Assembly (NCBI RefSeq): GCF_001649575.2
Contig: NC_051438.1
Coordinates: 5,762,457-5,826,456, forward strand
Direction: 5' to 3'
DNA: 64,000 nucleotides
Source: Kryptolebias marmoratus
Taxonomy: Eukaryota > Chordata > Actinopteri > Cyprinodontiformes > Rivulidae
In this document: positions 10,653 to 19,268 of the stretch, piece by piece
Layout of the letters: each line of letters starts with the position of its first letter
Numbering within the stretch: the stretch's first letter is position 1
Program-made: the position numbers and the translations under genes
Notes under the pieces: generated by a model
Told to the model about the DNA's origin: nothing
Seen by the model: only the letters and a program-made list of their open reading frames with translations
Database searches by the model: none

Positions 10653-10871
10653 AGAGGGGTGTCAATATTAGTGCACATGCTGGTTTTCTGTTTTGTCCTT
10701 TGGAATTAAAATATTTAAGTTGAAATGGTAATTGTCTTTTTTAAATTACTTTGGACCTGAAATTGAAAGATTCTGCTGATATAAGTTTTGAACATTTCCA
10801 TTTATTTCTGAAGATATTCACTCAGCTATGCAAATCATGAAGGGGTGCCAATAATGTTAAGCAGGACTGTA

Positions 10872-11815
10872 AAGGCAAGTTATTCCCTTCATATTGAGGC
10901 AAATGAACTGATCATTAGAACAGTTTTAGAAGTTTCATCAAAAAATACACATAAATTTCTGGGAGAATTTCAGCCTACCTGTTTAAAGACAGAGATGGTC
11001 CAGCAAGGATCTGGTGTAATAAATAAAATTTCAGTTTTGCCAAGTTTAGCTGTAGATAATTGTTGTTCAACCACTGCTTAATCCTTCCCAAGCAGTTGAT
11101 TAAATATGTCAATTTATGTACCTCAGAGGGTTTGAATGAGTAGTACAGCTGAATATCATCAGCAAAACGATTACAGAAAACATTGTTAAACTGCTGGATT
11201 ATCTGACCTCAAGGAAAAAAAATTTAACCAACTCAGAACAGGTCCCTGAATGGAGACCTGAGGAAGTTTAAATTGCAACTCAGTAAATTTGGACATGATC
11301 TGGTTTGCAAGTACAATAAAGCTCCTAACAGATATGTGTGAAGAAAATTATTGTAAGACAGGTCTAAACATTCCAACCAAATCCCTCAGTCTAATTATCA
11401 GGATATTATAATTAATTGTGTTAGAAGACGAGGAGAGGTCTAACATCCAGCACTGTGTATACCCCAGAATCTGCTAACAGCATAATGTCACTGGAAACTT
11501 CAAGCAGTGCTGTTTCTGTAGAATGCATACTAAGGAAACCAAATCAGAAACAACCATATTTGTCATTTTTCTCCAAGTATGAAGTAAGTTGGAGAGCAAC
11601 AGCCTTCTCTAAAGATATTTCCATAAATGGGGCTTTGGCCTATAATTTTATGTAATGTTGGATCTAAGTTTTTAAGCTTTGCTTCTAAACAGCATGTTTG
11701 AAAAAGCTATGGAACAACCCAGTCAGATAAAATGTATTAAACTGATTTAAGGTTCAGGGACCAACAGAGTCAAAAGCTCTGATAAAGAGCTTGGTAGGGG
11801 GAACATTAGAGAGGC
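10872..11815 (-). pseudogene. L2-like reverse transcriptase, degenerate
   Basis: Read downward from 11815, the minus strand gives, in shifting frames: a KNLDPTLHK segment, EKAVALQLTSYLEKND, HSTETALLEVSSDIM, then LDLSSSSNTINYNILIIRL (from the RT motif LDLSAAFDT), QVSIQGPVL (from VPQGSxLGP), and finally FADDIQLYY near 11140-11167 followed by WLNNNYLQLN and KTEI. These are successive RT palm motifs in correct order; the FADD catalytic aspartates are still present. Several frameshifts and stops make it nonfunctional. The downstream thumb/C-terminal region is interrupted by the Tc1 insertion. Confidence 0.85.
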
Positions 11816-11819
11816 CTGA

Positions 11820-12275
11820 AAAACAAGACATGAAAACCAGGACTTGAACATTAAGGTCAGGGTCAGAATGGGACCTGAACACTAGAACCTGTACAGAAAC
11901 ATTGGGTCTTGAACATCAAGACTGTAAGATAAGGGCATAAACAGCAAAATGTGAATACTAAGACATGAACACTAGGACATGAGAGTCAGGACTTGAGCAT
12001 CAGAACCACAACACTAGGACCAGAATCCAGGACTTGAAAAGCAAGACCATCACATTGTGACCTGAACACTAGGATACAAACACCAGGATTCAAACATCAG
12101 CATCTGAATACCATGACTTAAACATCAGGACTTTAATATCAAGAATTCAATGCCAGGACCCAAACGCCAGGACCTGAACACTATTAACTGGACACTAGGA
12201 CTTGAAAATTAGGACCTAAACAGAAGAACCTGAACACCAATACCTGAACAGTAGGACCTGAACACCAGAATCTGG
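11820..12275. repeat. Degenerate minisatellite A, right part
   Basis: Continues the GGACCTGAACACTA-like units seen at 8456-8800, for example 12125-12260 (AGGACCTGAACACC). Units drift by substitution and small indels. Confidence 0.87.
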
Positions 12276-12640
12276 TTTATAATGTATATATTGGTTTTCT
12301 TTCAGAGCTAAGTAAATGGTGAGTTACTTTAATTCATTTTTTGATACAACACCTCAGTCCTTAGACTGGTTAGAAACTGAAGATCCTAGTATTCTTGGAT
12401 CAAAACCCATAAACAAACAAATAGGATGTTTTCAACTCTTAGCTTTCAAATCTCCACTTAAATCAGAACCAGTAAATATCCCATCACACACACACAGACC
12501 CGGTTCGGTTCTGGTGAGGGTTTCTGATGTGTCTCTGACTGAGAAGAACCAAAACACATGCATGTATTTTTGGAGAGCTTTATGCGTATATAATGCATGT
12601 TTCTCTGCTTAGTGTGCCTATTCACACACACACTCATTTA
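12276..12640. other. No feature seen
   Basis: Unique sequence; the ORF at 12316-12612 has no recognisable domain. Confidence 0.4.
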
Positions 12641-12644
12641 ACCA

Positions 12645-13520
12645 TGTGTGTGTGTCCAGGACTTGGAGAAAGACAGCAGTCTACAGGATAAAATTGAAGA
12701 GATTAGCATGGTGCGCTCAGCTTTTGATTAGTTCTGACTGGAAATCTGGCCAAACCACCAGGGGCCCCTCAGCAGCCAGCACTCTCCTTCTTCATCTCTC
12801 CCTCAGCTCGTGTGTGTGTGTGTGTGTCAAGAGTGTGTGTCACAGCGTTTCGCGCTGCACCAGAAATTGAATTGATATTTTGTAAACCTGATTTGTGGAT
12901 AACGCGATGTGACAGCGACAAATGCCTGGCTGAGAATGGTTTTCAAAGCCTCTCCAAATGAAAGTTATTACAGGGTAAATGTGCATTTCTTTGTGTGTGG
13001 GCGGGGGCAGCAGCCCCTCCTGACTTGCTGTATGACTTTATATGGGCTGAATATGGATCCATTTCCTGGGTAATTGAATTGATACTGTCATGCACGGGGG
13101 CAGTGCCACATTGCTCTGCAGGGCGGATGGACTGTTTGATTGAATTGGATGGTGGTGGTGGGTTGGAGGGTGACCTGGTGCATACGCCTGTGTGTGTGTG
13201 TGTGTCATAGGTTGTCAGTGAGCCGTCATAAGATAGACACACTTCAGTGTTCCTCTGATTACTACCGTACAGCCAATTGTCTCTTCAATAATCTGCTGCC
13301 ACAACCTCCTGACACACACATGCTTGCACATGCACTAGCAGAGGGATCCGGGTCAGGCGGCCCACAAACCATTTCCAATTCCCGAGTAGGCGCCGGGCCG
13401 CAGATCTGCTACATATTAATTTTGTCCCGGCTGAGATTTGCTTCCATTCAGTTAGAGCCGATTGATGAGAGAGCAGAGAGGATCAGACGGCTGCTCATTC
13501 GCTCTCCTCACCTCTGATTA
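12645..13520. other. Candidate conserved noncoding region
   Basis: Unique, balanced-composition DNA broken only by short TG runs (12808-12826, 13190-13207). Features such as GGGTAATTGAATTGAT (13069-13084) and TCTAATCAGAGG-like sequences suggest regulatory DNA near a developmental gene. This is inferred from composition and absence of repeats. Confidence 0.27.
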
Positions 13521-13549
13521 GAAACACTGCTGCTGTCACTGCGCTATTA

Positions 13550-13715
13550 GGACAGGGGAGGGGGGAAATAAAAGAGATAAGGGGGGAGAGTGAGATGGGA
13601 AGAGATGAAGCAAATGGGGGAGAATAAGGAGACAGAGGTTAGGAAGTAAGAAATAGAAGGTGATGGGAGGAGAAAGAGGAAAAGGGGTGAGAAGGAGAGG
13701 TGTAAAAGGAGGGAT
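13550..13715. repeat. Purine-rich (GGGAGA-like) tract
   Basis: Almost all purine on the plus strand. The pyrimidine-rich minus-strand frame across it is a low-complexity artefact. Confidence 0.8.
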
Positions 13716-13811
13716 AAGGTGTTTGAAAAATAATTCATTTATTCATTCAAGTTTATTTAAACATATAATCAAGATGATAAAACTCTCCAGTGTGAATATC
13801 ATAATACTTGT

Positions 13812-14080
13812 AGCAAAATGGGGTGACACGGCAGGGCAGTGGTTAGAGCAATCGTCTCACAGAGAGAAGGTCACTCGTATGCCTCCCACCTTTCTGTGTG
13901 GAGTTTGCATGTTCTCCAAGTGTTCATGTGGGTTTTTCTGTTAAGCATACATGCAGGGTTCATTGGTAACTAAATTGCTCCTGGGTGTGAGTGAGAGTGT
14001 GAATGGTTGTCTGTCTTCTCTGTCTGTATGTGGTCTTGTGATGTGTCCAGGGTGTCCCCTGCCTACTACTTTAACAACAA
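13812..14080 (+). repeat. tRNA-derived SINE, plus strand
   Basis: Head with an A-box-like TGGTTAGAGCAATCG, then TTCTGTGTGGAGTTTGCATG, GTTCATTGGTAACTAAATTG, GAGTGTGAATGGTTGTCTG and a GTGTCCAGGGTGTCCCCTGC tail. The order matches the minus-strand copies at 4.0 and 8.2 kb. The B-box is degenerate. Confidence 0.85.
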
Positions 14081-14094
14081 AGTGAATATAAAAT

Positions 14095-14740
14095 CAAACA
14101 ATATTTAAAGCATTGTTCAAGTTTATCCAGGAAATCTTAATATAAAGCTTAATCAACTCTTGAACCTTATCTGCAATTGAAACACTTTTGATAAACCCAC
14201 GTAACAGGTTTCTATTGTTTTTGTCACTATATTTTTAATCAAAAACTAAAAAGAGTTTCCATTTTAAACAGAAAAACATTCTAATGATTTTAACAATTGG
14301 CTGCACTTCTGTTTTTCCCACAGATGCAGTCACAAATTTCTTTCATCATTAGATCTTATCAGGTAAATTCCCCTAACTTGACCTTTAAGCATTCTCTGTT
14401 CAACCATCTCTTTTAGTTCAAGCTTTAATTGTATTCATAGCAGCTAGGTGCCTGGAAAAAGAGCAAGTGTTGGACAAAAATGACTGACTAAAAACTAATG
14501 ATTTAAAAACTTAATGATCGTTGTATCAATCTCTTTCTATTATTGGGTTTTTTTTTTTTCATTTGTCTTTAATTAGGTTGATGTCTTTTGCTCTCCATCT
14601 TTATCTCACTCTTTCCTCTCTTCCTTAACACTGATCAAAAACTTGTCCAATAATTCATTTCTGAGATCTACTTTATATCTTCACTTAAAACTTAATTTTC
14701 CACTAAGAAGATATTCTCTTTTTTTAGCATTAAGTGGCTC
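14095..14740. other. No feature seen
   Basis: AT-rich sequence with a poly-T run near 14549-14560; no gene or repeat family recognised. Confidence 0.4.
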
Positions 14741-14744
14741 TGCA

Positions 14745-14874
14745 GTGTCACATTGTTGCAGAGACACAATTCCCTCAGCCGCTCCTCAGTCAGCCAGTCT
14801 TCAATCGGCTGCTTATCAATTGGCTAAATTGCTATTCAATCAGCGCCTCTTTAATCAGCTGCTCTTAACTTAAA
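14745..14874. repeat. Degenerate minisatellite B, left part
   Basis: Units of about 15-19 bp related to CTCTTCAATCAGCTG. The array is interrupted at 14875 and resumes near 15620. Confidence 0.82.
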
Positions 14875-15605
14875 CTCAGACTTTTACATACTTTATTGTC
14901 ATTCAGTATACCACAAGTGTACACAAAAAGGAAATTTGTGTGCTGTTAGCCCTTCACAAAATTAAACAAAATTTAAAAAGAATATAAATGTACTAAAAAT
15001 TACAGCTGCAAAAAATACTATGAGGTGCAACAGAATACTGCAAAGTGTAATGAAATACAGTTGTACTTCAGTAGTACTGACTGTGGTCTTTCTGTGACAA
15101 AGTCTAGCAGCTGGTTGCACAGGGGGTGCTGAAGTCCATTGATCCCAGTCTGTTTACCAGATTCTGTGGAATGATGGTATTAAATCCTGAACTGTAGTCC
15201 AGGAACAGCATCTGGTTGAGACTTCTGTCCATCAGATGTATCAAGGTAGAGAGCCTTTTCATCTTGGTGGGAACAGCTGACACTTGCTGATGTTATCCAT
15301 GCATTTGTTGACGTAGGCTGACACAGACATGCAACAGTCATCTATGTGGATGTGATCCTTGTAAATGGCAGCTACCTTGAACATGTTCGAGTCAGTGGAC
15401 TCAAAACAGTCTTGCAGTGCATTCATAGCCCCCTCAGACCACACCCTCGCCTGCATCTCTAATTGTTTTTCTTTGATCAGCTAGAGCTTATATGAAAGAA
15501 TTATCATAACAGATAGATGGTCTGAAGAGCCAAGGTGGTGGCAGGGGTCGGCTCTGAATGCATCCTTCATTTTGGTGTAGTTCTTATCTTATGTGTTCAA
15601 TTCCC
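14875..15605 (-). mobile_element. Rex1-like LINE, minus strand, 5'-truncated and deleted
   Basis: The 3' end, read on the minus strand, includes TGAATGACAATAAAG (14905-14891), a polyadenylation-like tail typical of this group. Coding remnants lie upstream (15090-15456). It sits inside minisatellite B, which continues on both sides. Confidence 0.72.
15090..15456 (-). pseudogene. Rex1-like LINE ORF fragment (linker and RT)
   Basis: Downward from 15456 the minus strand reads MQARVWSEGAMNALQDCFES, a conserved segment between endonuclease and reverse transcriptase in Rex1-like fish LINEs (a relative with the same W-x-ALxDCF pattern occurs at 33.4 kb). After a deletion and frame change it continues with MLFLDYSSGFNTIIP, which corresponds to the RT motif LDYSSAFNTI, and a NRLGSMDFS segment. 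The YADD box and everything downstream are missing. It is too short and broken to be active. Assignment to Rex1 versus another CR1/L2 relative is from memory of motif patterns. Confidence 0.7.
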
Positions 15606-15619
15606 TGATGGCACAATCC

Positions 15620-16365
15620 ACATCCTATTCAAAAGATTACTCTTTAGCTTGTTGCTCTTCAAATGGCCACTCTTTAGTCGACTTTATTTTAAAACTATCC
15701 AATTGGCTGTTCTTTAATCTCTTCTTTTTTAATCAGTTGCTTTTTAATTTAATGCTCTTCGATCTGTTACTTACCAGACGGCTGGTCTTCCATTTGTTCC
15801 TTTTCATTTTGCCGCTGTTCAATCAGCTGCTTCTGTATCAACTACAACAGCTTTTCATTCTGTTCAACTTCAGTCATTCATTCTCAATTGGCTGACCAGC
15901 ATCTCAATCAGCTGTTCTTCAATTGGCCACTCTTCAGTCAGTTGCTCTTCAATCAGTTGCTCTTCAGTTGGCTGCTTTTCAAACTTTTTCTTATGAGCTG
16001 GGTGCTCATTAATCTGTTCTTCAAACAGCTGCTCTTCAATTGGCCACTCTTTACTTGGCTACTCTTTAGACTGTTCAATTTGACAGCTCTTCAGTGTGAT
16101 CCTTTTCAAATGGTTGCTTGTCAATTTGTTACTTTTCAGTCGGCTTCTCTTCAATAGGCCATTTCTCAATTGGCTGCTCTTCAGTTGTCTTGTGATCATT
16201 TGGCTCATCTCCTCTTCAGTCGTCAGCTTATCAATCTGTTCCTGTTTAGTCAGCCGTTCATAATCCGCTGAACTGCTCCTGTCAGCTGCTTTTTAATCAG
16301 CTGGCCTTCAGTCTGTTTCCCTTTAAACAGCTGTTTTCAATTGGCTGCACTTCAATTCATTCCAT
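15620..16365. repeat. Degenerate minisatellite B, right part
   Basis: About 45 imperfect units such as CTCTTCAATTGGCCA and CTCTTCAATCAGTTG. Plus-strand frames here give hydrophobic F/L/N-rich peptides that simply reflect the repeat. Confidence 0.92.
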
Positions 16366-17224
16366 TTAAAATTTGAGAAAAAATGACTAAGTATTAGCCA
16401 ATTTTGTGCTTACTATGTTAGCTGTGGTGGTCCATCTGGAATCACAATGACTCCAAAAGTTATTCAGTTGTAGATGTTTATCTAATGATTAATTTCATTA
16501 AAATCTGTTGAGTGGTTCATGACAATCAGAGCCTACATGATAATTCAAGACATGGTGTTTATGGGGTCAAACATGATGGAGGATGAGAAAGAAAACATCA
16601 TAACAACCAGTGAATATCAAATCACCTCAGTTATGTGGCTATCATTTTTATTTGCTGAGGCTCTGCCTGTCTATGCTATGTTAACTACTGGTCAGCAGCT
16701 TAGAAACAACCTCAACCAATCAGAAAGCTGGATTCTCCCGCTCTTTGTAAGGGGCAAATGGAGGCAGGGCAAGCAACAGCTTCACACATGTATGTCAGAA
16801 CATGAGAAAACAAATAGGAAAGCATAGTTCAAACAAAACAGCTGCTGTACAAAATTCTAAGGTATACAGTATTGAAAAAATTCTTGAACTGTGAGTGAAA
16901 AGAGAGATTGGTTCACACTCGTGTAAAATTTCACATTTCTACTGAGCTTTATGCAAAGATATGCCAAGTTTAAAACAATTGTCACACTCCATTCAGAAGA
17001 ACAGAGTCAGACCACTTTAATTTGGATCTGAATAGGAGTTCATATGGTCGCATCCTGCCTTCTGGGGCTACTTGAGAGAAAACCATGTTCTACAGCAATA
17101 ACTGAAATATTCCCAAGAAGAGACAAATGGCCATGTTTTGATGTACAATTTGTATATGATTCAGAAAAGATGTGGCAGTAGAAAGAGTTTGTTGGCTAAC
17201 CAAAAGTGGTTACAGACCTCCACA
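16366..17224. other. No feature seen
   Basis: Unclassified sequence. The 102-codon frame at 16519-16827 has no recognisable domain and is not supported as a gene. Confidence 0.4.
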
Positions 17225-17232
17225 CTCTACAT

Positions 17233-17559
17233 CAATGATTCCCAAAGTTGGGGTCAGGATCCCAATGTGAGTCACCCAACACCAAGTAGGGGTCCTTAGA
17301 TAATCTCCAGATTTCAACCTGCAATTAAAAACCTAGTTTTTGTGATATATTTGCACCATAATTGTGACAGAGAATTGAAATACAAATCATAAATTGATTT
17401 AAAAAATAGCATAATGGATGTTAGGACTGTTTGTGCAGTCATTATGCTCTTATTTAATAGGGTCATTACCATTTTTGGATATTTAAACAGCCAACAAATG
17501 GGGTCACACACCTTTGTTACTGTTAATTTATGGGCCGAAAGCTGGAACGGGAACCACTG
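17233..17559. mobile_element. hAT-type MITE
   Basis: The 327-bp segment starts CAATGATTCCCAAAGTTGGG and ends (in reverse) CAGTGGTTCCCGTTCCAGC, terminal repeats of the common CAGTGGTTCCCAA type. Flanking octamers are CTCTACAT (17225-17232) and CTCTAGAT (17560-17567), 7/8 identical. No coding capacity. Confidence 0.75.
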
Positions 17560-17569
17560 CTCTAGATCA

Positions 17570-18740
17570 CGTGACCTCTCACTGACAGGTTGAGTGTTCA
17601 ACTCATTGGTTTCCACTGGGTTTTTAGGACATAATTCTTTTGCAAACTACATTGCCATGGTCATTTCGAATGGCACTAAAAGTATGGCAATAGGACAAAA
17701 CCTTGTGACTGAGCTGCTGTTTTGATATATAATTTTTTTGTGTGCATTGTTCTGTTCAGGCCACATTAAAGTTGATAGAAGACTAAAAAGATATATAATT
17801 GAGAGAAAAATTTAGAGGTGGTAACAATAGGTGTCGCCATATAAAAGTATAAGAGGCAATGCAGTTCATATTTTGTGTACAGCTTCGACATGCACTGCAT
17901 TGCTTCCTATGCTTTTCTAATGGCGGGCCCTATTAATTGGATTAAAAATACTTCAGATTATTGAAGTTGGGTGAGGAATAACATATTTTTAAAATAATTC
18001 TACAAAACAGTATCAGTCAAAGAGTATGTCTGGAACAGGGAATGACAGCCAACCACAAGAGAGGTTTAAAAATGTATTGATGAGCCAAATTAATTTGTGA
18101 TGGAAGTAGGATAGGTTTAGTCTCTTTTCTCTGCTGCAGACATCTATGAGAAATGCACAAAGTCACAAATATTGAAACAGTGGTTAGTAACGTGAGCTCT
18201 TTGGCATTCACCCTGGTCAGGATACATGGTGAGGCATTAGAAAGAGGAGGGATAGTTACTGACCACAAGGCATTTAAGTTGCTGGTGGGTATATATGAGA
18301 GTGGAAACCTTCAGAGTTTGGAAAAGCTGTAATGTAGTACTTGGAATGGTGAGTTGCCAATCTACTTGTTTTCAGTGGCTGACTGAAGAATTATGAGTGA
18401 AAGAGGGGGAGACCCAGGATAGGGAAGGCAAGTTGTGGAGAGGATGATGAGATGAAGAGGTAGTGGACAAAACCTTAGGAAGTGGATGACTTTGGGGAAC
18501 AGGTGGGGTTACTGAGTTGACTGATGAGGGGCAGAGAGAGTTGATTAATGAACACAGGAAAACTTTAAACTAGAATCTGTGATCTGAGCTCCACCACAGC
18601 CAATCTATTTTCCAAAATCACAGGTCATGCAATGATCATAAAACAGGCACATGACTTACAAATCCAATGAGGGCTAGGCAAGAGGCTGAGTCAATAAACA
18701 CAAAAACTTGGTCAAACACTTGTTTGACCAAGTTAAGTAC
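17570..18740. other. No feature seen
   Basis: Unclassified sequence, moderately purine-rich near 18400-18540. No convincing gene. The downstream part could belong to the decayed gypsy copy at 18745 but no motif supports this. Confidence 0.35.
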
Positions 18741-18744
18741 CATA

Positions 18745-19095
18745 AAAATGGAGGTGCTTGAGACTGGTGGGTGCTGTCCAATATCTCTCACTGTGACAGT
18801 CTTGGCAGGATCTGTTTTGATGTGGTAAGCACCCCAACCTCAACCCCCCACCCCCCAAAACAGGGACTGGTGAAACTCACATTTCTGCATTTTGACATAA
18901 AGATGATTGTGCAAGAGTCTGAGAAGAACAGTTTGGACATGATGGATGTGGGAGGTAAGGTCCTTAGAATAACTCAATATATTATCTAGGTAGACAAAAC
19001 ATAGTTATTGATCATGTCCCATAAGACATCATTGACCAAGGCTTGGAAGACCACAGTGGCATTGGTTATGCTAAAAGGCGTGACCAGAACATCAT
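18745..19095 (-). pseudogene. Ty3/gypsy reverse transcriptase fragment, minus strand
   Basis: Read downward from about 19088: VLVTPFSITNATVVFQALVN (from the RT motif [14 protein letters not shown]), then DVLWDMI, a degraded Y-LD- catalytic box near 18995, [28 protein letters not shown], and DPAKTVTVRDW near 18770. The order is that of gypsy RT fingers-palm-thumb, as in the intact element at 46.2 kb. Frameshifts and stops occur, including at the catalytic box. The upstream end is joined directly to a Tc1 fragment, so both elements have lost sequence at the junction. Confidence 0.78.
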
Positions 19096-19268
19096 CCCTA
19101 CAGTGAAGCATGGTGGAGGAAGCAATGTGCTGTCAGGATGTTTTTCATCAGCAGGACCTGGGAAACTGATCAGAATTAAAGAAAAGGCAGGAGCTAAATA
19201 CAGAAAAATTCTTGAGAGGAACATGTTGAAGGCTGACCTTTCAGGAGGACAATGACCCTAAACCCATT
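19096..19268 (+). pseudogene. Tc1-type transposase fragment, left of L2 insertion
   Basis: The plus strand encodes IIPTVKHGGGSNVLSGCFSS (from the conserved PTVKHGGGSxMxWGCF of Tc1 transposases), GKLIRIKEK and AKYRKILERNML, then, in another frame, FQEDNDPK with the second catalytic aspartate. The sequence then stops at an L2 LINE and resumes at about 22176 with the C-terminal part. The first third of the protein is absent. It is a dead copy. Confidence 0.8.

Larger units (their letters stand above)
9276..10869 (+). mobile_element. Tc1-type transposon inserted in the L2-like LINE
   Basis: Left terminus CAGTCCTGCTCACCATTATT and right terminus (reverse) CAGTCCTGCTTAACATTATT are near-identical inverted repeats, flanked by TA at 9274-9275 and 10870-10871. 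The span, about 1.6 kb, is the usual full length of a Tc1 element. Most of the interior is an assembly gap (9653-10346). L2 sequence continues on both sides. Confidence 0.93.
8801..11817 (-). mobile_element. L2-like LINE, minus strand, inserted in minisatellite A
   Basis: The 3' end lies at 8801 (AAGTTTATTTATATAG, also the start of the related 3' UTRs at 22640 and 32070) and the 5' end is truncated at about 11817. Minisatellite A continues on both sides. A Tc1 element sits inside at 9276-10869. The 5' half encodes reverse transcriptase, described separately. Confidence 0.82.

Noticed and set aside
9276..10869. Possibility that the Tc1 copy is active
   Set aside because: A one-base phase change separates the aspartate motif from the glutamate motif, and the rest is in a gap.
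15888..16157. ORF giving a hydrophobic, F/L-rich peptide that looks like a membrane protein
   Set aside because: It is the in-frame reading of minisatellite B (CTCTTCAATCAGCTG units); periodicity, not protein constraint, explains it.
8456..16365. Regularly spaced repeats considered as a CRISPR array
   Set aside because: Units are contiguous, diverged, without unique spacers of constant length, and the genome is eukaryotic.
19043..19255. Whole ORF taken as Tc1 transposase
   Set aside because: The first part (to about 19095) is the antisense of gypsy RT; only the PTVKHGGGS part onward is Tc1.
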